From: Caproiciproducens sp. NJN-50 | GTDB lineage: Bacteria > Bacillota > Clostridia > Oscillospirales > Acutalibacteraceae | Assembly (NCBI RefSeq): GCF_004103755.1 | Contig: NZ_CP035283.1 | Span: forward strand, 1,488,001-1,552,000 | Reading direction: 5' to 3' | DNA length: 64,000 nucleotides | Shown here: in pieces, positions 25,588 through 32,598 of the stretch | How the letters are laid out: each line of letters opens with the position of its first letter | How positions within the stretch are numbered: the first letter of the stretch is position 1 | Notes under the pieces: generated by a model | What the model saw: only the letters and a program-made list of their open reading frames with translations | What the model was told of the DNA's origin: nothing | The model's database searches: none | Position numbers and translations under genes: made by a program

Positions 25588-26631
25588 ATGAATGTAAAAA
25601 AGTGGGGTTCTGTTGCGGTGGCGTTGCTGCTGGCAGCCGGGAGCATGACGGCGTGCTCCGGCAATACGTCTTCTTCCAATGCCGCTTCTTCAACAGGCAG
25701 TAAGACGGACGCAGCTTCTCAGGCGGCATCCGCTTCAACAACGGACTGGCCGAAGAAAACAGTGCAGGTCATAGTTCCGGCCGGCGCCGGCGGAGATACG
25801 GATTTCAATGCGCGTACCTTTGCGACATATTTTAAGGAAATTACCGGTCAGACCATGGTTATTACGAATCAGAGCGGCGGCGGCGGAAGCATCGCGACTT
25901 CGACTGTGAAAGACGCCGCCAAAGACGGGTACACGGTGCTGTTCGGCCACACGGGACAGATGATTGTCAACGAAGTTGCCGGACTCATCAATTACAACTT
26001 GGACTCTTTTGACATTGCCTGCATCCCCGCGGTTGACAAAGGGACGGTTCTGGTTGCAAGCAAGGCTTCCGGTATTGCCTCTGTTGCCGATCTTCTTAAA
26101 AAGGCGAAAGAGAATCCCGGAAAGCTTCTTTACGGTTCCGAACTGGGCGGCTATTCCAATCTTCAGGGTGTTATGCTGGAGGACAAAGCGGGAATCAGTT
26201 TCAAAATTGTTGATACGGGCTCCGCATCCGATAAGGTTTCCAACCTTCTGGCCGGACGAATCAGCCTTGCGGCCATTACTTACGGAACAGTGAAGGATTA
26301 CCAGAAAACCGGCCAATTGAATGTCATCGCACAGTTTAACTCCGAAAGAAACGAAAATCTGAGCGATATTCCCACCTTGAAAGAGGGAGGAATTGATTTT
26401 ACGATGGAAAAGCCGTATATTATTGCTTTCCCCAAGGGAACGGACCCTGCGATTATCTCCAAAATGGATTCCGTCGCAAAACAAATTACGGAGAATTCGG
26501 ATTATGCACAGGCTTTGAAGGCTTCCTACAACCAGCCGGTTTCTTATTATAACAGTTCCGACGCAGTTAGCCTGTTGAAAAGCACCCGCGATGATTTCAT
26601 GAATTATAAGGGCAAACTGAATAAGTCCTAA
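25588..26631 (+). CDS. tctC: Tripartite tricarboxylate transporter substrate-binding lipoprotein (TctC/Bug)
   Basis: 347-residue extracytoplasmic receptor. The lipoprotein signal VAVALLLAAGSMTACSG places the acylated Cys at about residue 23, followed by a Ser/Ala-rich linker. The Bug-type fold shows VQVIVPAGAGGDTDFNARTF and the GGGGSIATSTVKDA ligand loops. AGGGAGGAA precedes the ATG. Unlike many operons, tctC is last here, 107 bases after tctA. Two hairpins downstream end the unit. Confidence 0.94.
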   Translation: MNVKKWGSVAVALLLAAGSMTACSGNTSSSNAASSTGSKTDAASQAASASTTDWPKKTVQVIVPAGAGGDTDFNARTFATYFKEITGQTMVITNQSGGGGSIATSTVKDAAKDGYTVLFGHTGQMIVNEVAGLINYNLDSFDIACIPAVDKGTVLVASKASGIASVADLLKKAKENPGKLLYGSELGGYSNLQGVMLEDKAGISFKIVDTGSASDKVSNLLAGRISLAAITYGTVKDYQKTGQLNVIAQFNSERNENLSDIPTLKEGGIDFTMEKPYIIAFPKGTDPAIISKMDSVAKQITENSDYAQALKASYNQPVSYYNSSDAVSLLKSTRDDFMNYKGKLNKS

Positions 26632-26648
26632 TAGAGAGCGAAATTTAT

Positions 26649-26678
26649 CAGGCCGCCCGCTGGGAGGTGGGCGGCCTG
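26649..26678 (+). terminator. Strong hairpin after tctC
   Basis: CAGGCCGCCC (26649-26658) and GGGCGGCCTG (26669-26678) form a perfect 10-bp stem. It lacks a T-run and is backed up by a second hairpin 24 bases downstream. Confidence 0.6.
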
Positions 26679-26701
26679 AACTCAATTCGCTGAGATACTA
26701 G

Positions 26702-26732
26702 GCCCCGCCGGAGAATGGCGGGGCTGATTTAT
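26702..26732 (+). terminator. Intrinsic terminator of the tct unit
   Basis: GCCCCGCC and GGCGGGGC with a 7-base loop, followed by TGATTTATT. The rest of the 26733-26944 interval is AT-rich with no gene; a TATAAT at 26933-26938 may serve the small gene downstream. Confidence 0.65.
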
Positions 26733-26944
26733 TCAGAGGGTTAAACCTTATGGACTCTATGAATCTGAAGATTATTCGATTGAGCACAATAAAATAGTAT
26801 GATGCGGATTTATCAGTGTGCCAGTCCGTTCCGCGTTTCCTTTATAAAATCATCAAGTATTTATTTTTTCAATGTTCACCGCAGGTTATCAAAAAACTAC
26901 TTTTTTACACCCTTAATAGTCGAATTTTGTAATATAATAACTAT

Positions 26945-27145
26945 ATGGAATATTACGGAAGTGAGGGCAACAATGTGACAACAGACGATCTAAAACGGCT
27001 GGACAAACGATTGCGTCAGATTCAGGATCCGTTCGGAACGGGATTTTCAACGCAGAGCAGATTGTGGAGGGATTATGCTAAGGGCAATGGGATAACTATA
27101 TGCGAAGTCAGACGGCAGTATGATGCATGGAAGCTGAATAGATAA
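26945..27145 (+). CDS. Small hypothetical protein next to the invertible element
   Basis: 66 codons from ATG 26945, or 56 from GTG 26975. The latter has GAGGG about 8 bases upstream and is the better start. The peptide is charged and mostly helical (TDDLKRLDKRLRQIQDP, then STQSRLWRDYAKGNG). I do not recognise a family. It is followed by a proper terminator at 27179, which supports it being a real transcription unit. Its closeness to the recombinase element raises the possibility of an accessory DNA-binding role, but nothing in the sequence proves this. Confidence 0.5.
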   Translation: MEYYGSEGNNVTTDDLKRLDKRLRQIQDPFGTGFSTQSRLWRDYAKGNGITICEVRRQYDAWKLNR

Positions 27146-27178
27146 AAAGAGTGAATATAGCCCCGCTGAAAGAGTCCT

Positions 27179-27210
27179 AACCCGCCAAGCTGTGGCGGGT
27201 TTTATTTTTT
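27179..27210 (+). terminator. Intrinsic terminator
   Basis: AACCCGCC and GGCGGGTT with an 8-base loop, then TTATTTTTT. It ends the small gene. Confidence 0.85.
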
Positions 27211-27257
27211 GGTATTTCCATCAATAGAAAAGCAATAACCGGATGGAACCGGCTCAT

Positions 27258-27299
27258 TAAAAAATCAAGGCCGTCGAGTGCTTCCCGGCGGCCTTGATT
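27258..27299 (-). terminator. Intrinsic terminator, minus-strand direction
   Basis: AATCAAGGCCG (27263-27273) and CGGCCTTGATT (27289-27299) form an 11-bp stem; leftward transcripts would then meet T6. It lies outside the invertible segment and would end the recombinase transcript in the present orientation. The remaining 27300-27404 sequence holds no gene. Confidence 0.7.
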
Positions 27300-27404
27300 C
27301 TGGAAAGATGAGCTAGCTTTATTGGCGGAATAATGGCAAACATAAGTATGATGAGAAAATCCGATAATATATAATAACAAAAATTAGGAAAGAAATAGTG
27401 CCGT

Positions 27405-27434
27405 ATGTAACACTTTGATAATTTTGTTACATTT
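27405..27434 (+). repeat. Left 30-bp inverted repeat (IRL)
   Basis: Exact reverse complement of 28189-28218 over 30 bases. Each repeat is itself a core-site palindrome: arms ATGTAACA and TGTTACAT around a 12-base centre CTTTGATAATTT. This is the layout of a tyrosine-recombinase crossover site. Confidence 0.95.
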
Positions 27435-27505
27435 TTCTACCTTATTGTACATCATTTATACAGGTTCAAATTATCCATGCGGAATATATGGAAATTTCAT
27501 TATAA

Positions 27506-28066
27506 TTATAATTGAACCAATAAATACAGTTCATCCTGCTGGTCCTGAGTTATTCCGATATAGCGTAAAGTGATTCGCTGGGAACTGTGATTAAAAGTGC
27601 TCATAATTAAGCCGATATTGTATTTTGATTTTTTATAAGTCCAATACCCCCAGGTTTTGCGCAGACTGTGGGTTCCAAAGTTTTCTATTCCACAAAAATC
27701 CGCCGCTTCTTTCAGAACCCGGTATGCCTGAATTCTGCTGATATGCCCGCCCTTATTACTGTAGAAAAGGTAAGAGCTGACTGTGTTTTCCCTGCTCTTT
27801 AAATAGCAGATAACCTCTTTCTTAAGGGCATCGTTCAGCTTTATTTTTTTTTCTTTTTGAGTTTTCTTTTCTTTTACGACTAAATAGTCGTGAAATTCAT
27901 GATCGTTTTTCAAAATGTCGCTTAATTTCAACGGAATAATGTCGCTGATCCTTAATCCGGTATTCAGGCCGAATTTGAATAAAAGCCCATATTTGGGGTC
28001 TTTTCCTTTTAAATAAAAAAACATGCTGTTTATTTTTTGTTTGTCTCGTATCGGTTCTACTGTCAT
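27506..28066 (-). CDS. Compact tyrosine recombinase (invertase-like)
   Basis: 186-residue protein that is essentially only the catalytic domain of the phage-integrase family. The residues are in place: Arg in NTGLRISDIIPL, Lys probably in the VVKEKKTQKEKK beta-turn, HxxR in GTHSLRKTWGY, His in STFNHSSQ, and the nucleophilic Tyr in TLRYIGI. There is no N-terminal SAM-like or arm-binding domain, as in FimB/FimE-type invertases. AGGAG precedes ATG 28066. It lies between inverted core sites and is the obvious candidate for flipping its own segment. Confidence 0.92.
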   Translation of the reverse strand: MTVEPIRDKQKINSMFFYLKGKDPKYGLLFKFGLNTGLRISDIIPLKLSDILKNDHEFHDYLVVKEKKTQKEKKIKLNDALKKEVICYLKSRENTVSSYLFYSNKGGHISRIQAYRVLKEAADFCGIENFGTHSLRKTWGYWTYKKSKYNIGLIMSTFNHSSQRITLRYIGITQDQQDELYLLVQL

Positions 28067-28087
28067 GTTTATCTCCTCATTCTTAGA

Positions 28088-28116
28088 ATTATATAAATAA
28101 AAATGTTACATTTAAA
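28088..28116 (-). promoter_or_regulatory. Candidate recombinase promoter containing a half-site
   Basis: On the minus strand a TATAAT (complement of 28088-28093) lies 17 bases from a weak -35 TTTAAA (complement of 28111-28116). Between them is TGTTACATTT (28104-28113 region), a copy of one arm of the crossover site, so the recombinase could bind its own promoter. Confidence 0.4.
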
Positions 28117-28188
28117 ATAGCATAATATATTTCTAATAAAATAATTAATCCTGAAATACCTTGATAGTAAGCCGTTTTTTAAAGAGTG

Positions 28189-28218
28189 AAATGTAACAAA
28201 ATTATCAAAGTGTTACAT
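28189..28218 (-). repeat. Right 30-bp inverted repeat (IRR)
   Basis: Perfect inverted copy of the left repeat at 27405-27434, located 49 bases upstream of the HD-GYP start codon. Confidence 0.95.
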
Positions 28219-28267
28219 TTCAAAGATTAGATTGCTTTTTATATTATTTTTGAAAGGAGTGTGCATC

Positions 28268-29065
28268 GTGCCGGAAGTCATAGCAACGAGAGATATATAT
28301 AATGAAAATGGAGTGTTATTGATTGCGAAGGGACAAAAACTCACAAAACGGGTTCGTCAAAAATTGTGGGATGGCAATATTGCAAGAAAGGACCAGAATG
28401 AAGTAAACGATAAAATTACAGTCAAAGACAGCGTTGAACAGATATCGGACAAATTTCCGCAGATGGCCGGGAACTCATTAAAAGATGCAAGTGCCATCGT
28501 AAGCGATATTATTTTCGGTTCAAAATCATTTCCATGGTGGATATATGTATGTGCGTTAAGCAACTATATTGATTGGATGTACACTCATTCCGTTGACGTA
28601 GCATTGATTTCAACCTTTATCGCGATAAAATCGAATTGCGACCAAAAAACGCAAAGTGAAATCTGCCTGGGGGCCTTGCTGCATGATGTCGGAAAACTTT
28701 TGATCCCCAAAAAAATTTTACAGAAGGCCGGGCAGCTCGATGAACAGGAAAAGTTGATTGTCAGGCAGCACTGTGAATTAGGCTATGATATGGCGCAGGA
28801 ATGGAATTTATCGAAGGAATGCATGAATATTATATTGCAGCATCATGAGCGCCTGGATGGCAGCGGTTATCCATATGGTATTTCAGGAGATGAAATTTCG
28901 GAATACGCCAAAATCGTTATGATAGCGGATGCATTTGATGCGATAACATCTTATCGTCCATATAAGCAGCTGAAGAGCGGAAGCAATGGGATACGGGAAT
29001 TGAGAAACAACGGGGAAAAATTTGCTGCAAGCTATGTCGATACGCTCGCTCAATGTATGGGATAA
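28268..29065 (+). CDS. HD-GYP domain protein (probable c-di-GMP phosphodiesterase)
   Basis: 265-residue cytosolic protein. The N-terminal part (about residues 1-70) resembles the small sensory region often found before HD-GYP domains. The HD-GYP domain then shows GALLHDVGKLLIPKKIL with the HD metal pair, RQHCELGY, and the diagnostic LQHHERLDGSGYPYGISG. This family hydrolyses c-di-GMP and usually promotes motility over biofilm. The start is GTG 28268 with AAAGGAG 9 bases away. No membrane segment. A strong sigma-A promoter is not obvious between IRR and the gene, so expression may depend on what the invertible segment presents. Confidence 0.92.
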   Translation: MPEVIATRDIYNENGVLLIAKGQKLTKRVRQKLWDGNIARKDQNEVNDKITVKDSVEQISDKFPQMAGNSLKDASAIVSDIIFGSKSFPWWIYVCALSNYIDWMYTHSVDVALISTFIAIKSNCDQKTQSEICLGALLHDVGKLLIPKKILQKAGQLDEQEKLIVRQHCELGYDMAQEWNLSKECMNIILQHHERLDGSGYPYGISGDEISEYAKIVMIADAFDAITSYRPYKQLKSGSNGIRELRNNGEKFAASYVDTLAQCMG

Positions 29066-29160
29066 ATAATTTCATAGGCTGAATCCGCGCTTTTCAGAAC
29101 GGTTTTCTTTTCCGTCCCCGCCGGTCCTGTACCCGTATTGGGCGAATGAGACACATAAGA

Positions 29161-29207
29161 AATCCCGGAGGCCGCATGAACGCTGGCTTCCGGGATTCCT
29201 ATTTTCC
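29161..29207. terminator. Bidirectional terminator between HD-GYP and ferritin-like genes
   Basis: AATCCCGGA (29161-29169) pairs with TCCGGGATT (29189-29197). A CCTATTTT tail on the plus strand and TTTCTTA on the minus strand serve the convergent genes. Confidence 0.75.
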
Positions 29208-29266
29208 TGTTCGGCGCCTGGAATCTATCGAAGATTCATGGCCGATTGATTAAACGGCAGCAAATT

Positions 29267-29818
29267 TCAATATGCCAAGGAAGCGCCGCTGCCTTTCATG
29301 GCCGCGATCGTCTGGATAATGTAGCTTTTATGCAATTCCTCATCCAAAATAATTCTCTCCAGGACCTTTTTAATGAGCGGATCGTCAATCAGGGTAATAT
29401 GCTTCTGATAATTTTCGATTGCTTTTATTTCACCTTCCAGCGCATTCTGAAGTTTCTGCTTAAGATCCTGTGTATAAAGTACGTTCCTAGACGTCCAATA
29501 TTTTCCGCCTGAGTTGAATCCGCCGCGAAAGACCGGTTCCCCGCCCAACTGGCCGATTAGGGAGGAGAGAATGTTCATGTGGTTCATTTCAGCGATTGCG
29601 ATGCGCATTGTCATTACACCGTAGTCGCCTGTTGTCTCAGCGGCGGTGTAATGGTGGTAAAAATATGTGCTCATGGCTGTAAATTCGCCTTTGGGGCCTG
29701 CAAAATCGTCCATCAGAAGATTTGCGTACTGCTTATTTGGGGCCGAAACTTTGGCGGGCGGATAAGGAGAAGAATCAGTATAGCCTCTGTATATTACTTT
29801 GCTGCTTGTTTGAGCCAT
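29267..29818 (-). CDS. Ferritin-like di-iron protein
   Basis: 183-residue four-helix-bundle protein. Di-iron ligands are visible in order: Glu in GEFTAMSTYFYHHY, ExxH in AEMNHMNI, Glu in EGEIKAIENYQKHI, and ExxH in LDEELHKSY. This matches ferritin-like/rubrerythrin-type proteins without a rubredoxin tail. Likely roles are peroxide or iron handling. The start ATG 29818 has GGGGGA upstream; an earlier start at 29839 has none. It is divergent from the choloylglycine hydrolase-like gene. Confidence 0.82.
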   Translation of the reverse strand: MAQTSSKVIYRGYTDSSPYPPAKVSAPNKQYANLLMDDFAGPKGEFTAMSTYFYHHYTAAETTGDYGVMTMRIAIAEMNHMNILSSLIGQLGGEPVFRGGFNSGGKYWTSRNVLYTQDLKQKLQNALEGEIKAIENYQKHITLIDDPLIKKVLERIILDEELHKSYIIQTIAAMKGSGASLAY

Positions 29819-30045
29819 GCAAAATCCCCCTTCTTCCAAGCTACATATATGAATGAAAACTCGCGCTTATTCTCTGCTGCGTATAAAAACCGAAAAAAAG
29901 GCGTCCGGCAGCCAAAGAAGACATATTTTTCCGCTGCCGCCATATCTTATGGAGAGATCAGGTTTTGCTGTATGCGGATTGTCCGCGGTGGGCTTCAGCG
30001 AAAAATTGCCCTTTAAGAATCTGTGCAGAAAGGAATGAATCGTGT

Positions 30046-31041
30046 TTGTGTACTGCAATCTCATTGCAATCCAGGCAGGTAGTGAATTTTTTGGGGAGAA
30101 CGATGGATTTTCCCTATCCGATCGAGCCGAAGCTTTATATCGTGCGCAGAAATTATGTGTGGCATAATATTTTAAATATGAATCAGTTCAGCGATCGTTA
30201 CAGCTTCATCGGAACCGGTCAGGAGAGCGAAGGCATGATGGGCTTCTTTGACGGGATCAATGAAGAGGGGTTCGCCGCCGCGGCGTTATATTTTCCTGGC
30301 TGTGCAAAGTATGACCTGAAAGCGGAAGGAGAAAAAAAGCAGCCGATTGCGGCTGTGGATTTTCTTCATTATCTCTTGGGAAAGTATGGGTCGGTCGATG
30401 AACTGGAAGAAGTTCCGTGGCAGATTTCTCTGTTTGGAGTTCCGGACCCCGTGACCAAAACGGTCGCTCCCCTGCATTGGATCGCGGCCGACCGGAGCGG
30501 GAAAAGCGCCGTGATTGAACCGACGGAACAGGGACTGAAACTGTTTTTAAATCCGATTGGGGTATTGGCGAACAGTCCCGGCTTTCAGTGGCAGATGACA
30601 AACCTGAGAAATTACATGGGGGTTTCTCCGGAGCAGAACAGCGAAGTTTCCTGGGGGGAAGTACCTCTGAAGCCGTTCGGTCAGGCAGGGGGGACCGCGC
30701 TGCTGCCGGGGGGTTATACGTCGCCTGAGCGCTTTGTGAGAACGGCCTATCAGAAAACGCACATACAATTGCCTGCTGACGATACGGAGACGGTTGTTTC
30801 CTGCTTTCATATTATGGAAAGCGTTACGGTTCCCAAGGGAGCCGTAATGACCGACAGAGGGACCTTCGACTATACGAAATATATCGCTTTTATGAACACG
30901 AAAACATGTGAGTATTTTTTTAAGACTTATGACAACAGCGAAATTGCCGTCGCCAGTCTCTGGGACAATTATGAAAACGGAAAACAGCCGATCTGCTTAG
31001 GAGACCTGACGCGCCCGGCTTTTTTCAGAAAAATCTCCTGA
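30046..31041 (+). CDS. Choloylglycine hydrolase family enzyme (linear amide C-N hydrolase)
   Basis: 331-residue Ntn hydrolase. Choosing TTG 30046 as start places Cys at position 2, the autocatalytically exposed nucleophile; AAAGG lies about 12 bases upstream. Other family residues follow: GRTMDF (Arg and Asp of the active site), NEEGFAAAALYF, LANSPGFQWQMTNLRNY (the conserved Asn pair) and SPERFVRTAY (the conserved Arg). Members cleave conjugated bile salts, penicillin V or N-acyl homoserine lactones. The substrate is not decidable from sequence. No signal peptide, so cytosolic. Confidence 0.9.
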   Translation: MCTAISLQSRQVVNFLGRTMDFPYPIEPKLYIVRRNYVWHNILNMNQFSDRYSFIGTGQESEGMMGFFDGINEEGFAAAALYFPGCAKYDLKAEGEKKQPIAAVDFLHYLLGKYGSVDELEEVPWQISLFGVPDPVTKTVAPLHWIAADRSGKSAVIEPTEQGLKLFLNPIGVLANSPGFQWQMTNLRNYMGVSPEQNSEVSWGEVPLKPFGQAGGTALLPGGYTSPERFVRTAYQKTHIQLPADDTETVVSCFHIMESVTVPKGAVMTDRGTFDYTKYIAFMNTKTCEYFFKTYDNSEIAVASLWDNYENGKQPICLGDLTRPAFFRKIS

Positions 31042-31063
31042 AACGCCGCTGCAACGATAAATA

Positions 31064-31104
31064 ATCCCGGGAACCGGCATTCACAGGTTTCCGGGATCGC
31101 TTTA
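31064..31104. terminator. Terminator between convergent genes
   Basis: ATCCCGGGAACC and GGTTTCCGGGAT form a stem with a 10-base loop, followed by CGCTTTATT on the plus strand. Confidence 0.65.
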
Positions 31105-31159
31105 TTCTGCGGGCTTCAACGTTCTCCTTAATCGGGCGCGCCTGCGAAGAAACAAGCGG

Positions 31160-31804
31160 TTAATACCCCAGTGTTTCCGGCAGCAGGAAAACCTTGATTC
31201 GGCCCGGTATGCGCTGAAAACTGCTGATCAGGGTGTTGCAGCACATCCGGTCCGGGCTTTTGCAGTCGGTGCATTTCCCGGTCAACGCGCAGCCGGTGGT
31301 ATTTACGTTAAGACGGAAACAGTTTGCCGCGACGGACCAGTTCTTCACCCGGCTTTCGGCCTCTGCGAGGTTCTGGACCAGCTTGTTTGCGCCGGCGACC
31401 ACAACTACGTTTCTGGGACCGTATGCAATCGCAGCGACGCGGTTGGAATTTCCGTCGATATTAAAAAGCTGGCCGTCCATTGTGATCGCGTTGGAGCTGG
31501 TAAAATACCAGTCGGAGTCCAGCGAACGGACAAAGATTTCCCGGATCTCTTCGGGAGTCATCCCGCTCCGGTAGCGATCAAGATACCGGAATTTTCCGCT
31601 TCGGATAAAATCCATCACACCGGTTTCTTCCAGCGTGGCGGAACCTCCGTTCGCTACAACGGCATTCTCCGGCACCATTCCGCCAAGGAGCGTTAAAAGC
31701 TCTTCCCGGTTTGGCACAAAACGCGCGTCAAAGCGGTTGGCGTTCAAAGCCTTCACCGCGGACTCGATCTTTTTCTGCGCCATTTGCGTTAAAGCAAGAT
31801 TCAT
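31160..31804 (-). CDS. LUD-domain (LutC/DUF162-like) protein
   Basis: 214-residue lactate-utilisation-type protein. VVANGGSATLEETGVMDFI, YFTSSNAITMDGQLFNIDG and YGPRNVVVVAGANKLV are the conserved LUD blocks. Five cysteines lie near the C-terminus (CALTGKCTDCKSPDRMC), which could hold a metal or iron-sulfur centre. It occurs alone without lutA/lutB partners nearby, so lactate oxidation is not assured. GAGGG precedes ATG 31804. Confidence 0.88.
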   Translation of the reverse strand: MNLALTQMAQKKIESAVKALNANRFDARFVPNREELLTLLGGMVPENAVVANGGSATLEETGVMDFIRSGKFRYLDRYRSGMTPEEIREIFVRSLDSDWYFTSSNAITMDGQLFNIDGNSNRVAAIAYGPRNVVVVAGANKLVQNLAEAESRVKNWSVAANCFRLNVNTTGCALTGKCTDCKSPDRMCCNTLISSFQRIPGRIKVFLLPETLGY

Positions 31805-31986
31805 CTGAAATCCCTCTTTTCTCAATGGTAATTTTATCAAATATACTGCCGCGGTGCAAGAAAAATCTGTAAAAACAACAGCTTGTCCGCACCTGAAAGC
31901 CGCGCCTACTTTTTGCCCTGTCCTGTTCTGTTTGCGCGCCCTTTTTCATATGATTATTCGAATGTGATTTGCGGGAGGATCCGAAA

Positions 31987-32598
31987 ATGAAGCGCAGTGA
32001 AAAATTGCAGGCAGAGCGGAAAAGCAAAAATCTGACGGTGACGGGCTCCAAGGGAAGAAATCCGTGGAACGACGTTGACGACCCGGAGTCGGAATTATCC
32101 GACCTGGAAGACCAGGCGCCGGATGAAAATGACATCCCCGAAAGAAAGGGAAGCACCAGGCTGCTCACAACGATCCAGATTGTCGCCTGCACGGCGGTTT
32201 TGGCGGCGGCCGTTGCGCTGCGCCTGAACGGAGGCGCGGTTTACCAGAATGTAAGGAATTGGTATTTCGAATCTCTGAATAATTCGATCGTCGCGGACTC
32301 ACAGGTGGACAATATCAAACATGTGGTGATCGATCTCTGGTCCACGATCTCCAGCTCCAGGGGGGAGAACAGCCAGGCGCCGGACGGCGCATCGTCGCAA
32401 AGTCCTTCTTCCGTCCGGGAAAACGGAGCGGCATCCGGAGGCACGTTGCCGAACAATGCTTCGGCTGCGGAATCATCCGGCGCCCCGTCACAGAACAGCG
32501 CCTCAGCTCCGGTTTCGTCCGGCGTTCCGTCGCAGAACAATGCCGCCAACGCTCCTTCCGGCGGGGAAAATGTTTCCTCGCCGCCTGCTTCGCCATGA
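31987..32598 (+). CDS. Single-pass membrane protein with low-complexity extracytoplasmic tail
   Basis: 203 residues. A charged cytosolic N-terminus of about 65 residues (acidic around DDPESELSDLEDQAPDEND), one membrane segment (TIQIVACTAVLAAAVAL, about 66-82), then a 120-residue region ending in Ser/Ala/Asn/Pro-rich quasi-repeats (SSGAPSQNSASAPVSSGVPSQN). It overlaps the SpoIVFB-like protease start by 4 bases. That is the place of SpoIVFA in Bacillus, but the LytM domain of SpoIVFA is missing. I do not recognise a family; a partner role for the protease is inferred from coupling. Confidence 0.65.
   Translation: MKRSEKLQAERKSKNLTVTGSKGRNPWNDVDDPESELSDLEDQAPDENDIPERKGSTRLLTTIQIVACTAVLAAAVALRLNGGAVYQNVRNWYFESLNNSIVADSQVDNIKHVVIDLWSTISSSRGENSQAPDGASSQSPSSVRENGAASGGTLPNNASAAESSGAPSQNSASAPVSSGVPSQNNAANAPSGGENVSSPPASP

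Larger units (their letters stand above)
27405..28218. mobile_element. Putative self-encoded invertible DNA element (814 bp)
   Basis: A tyrosine recombinase gene bounded by two perfect 30-bp inverted repeats. Sites in inverted orientation give inversion, not excision, when recombined by this enzyme family. The segment is AT-rich, and the flanking bases (GCCGT left, TTCAA right) show no target-site duplication, which argues against a transposon. The right end lies 49 bases before the HD-GYP start codon. In the other orientation the recombinase would read toward the HD-GYP gene with no evident terminator between them. Confidence 0.8.

Noticed and set aside
27473..27516. GGTTCAAATTAT / ATAATTGAACC pairing at the recombinase stop codon as a terminator
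   Set aside because: AT-rich with a bulge, no GC stem and no T-run; too weak to call.
27405..28218. Reading the recombinase locus as a prophage or integrated plasmid
   Set aside because: No phage, relaxase or replication genes are nearby, there is no tRNA attachment site, and the two sites are inverted rather than direct repeats.
28219..28267. Sigma-A or sigma-D promoter for the HD-GYP gene next to the right repeat
   Set aside because: A TATATT/TATTAT -10-like sequence is present near 28240, but no -35 at proper spacing and no flagellar-type element could be placed.
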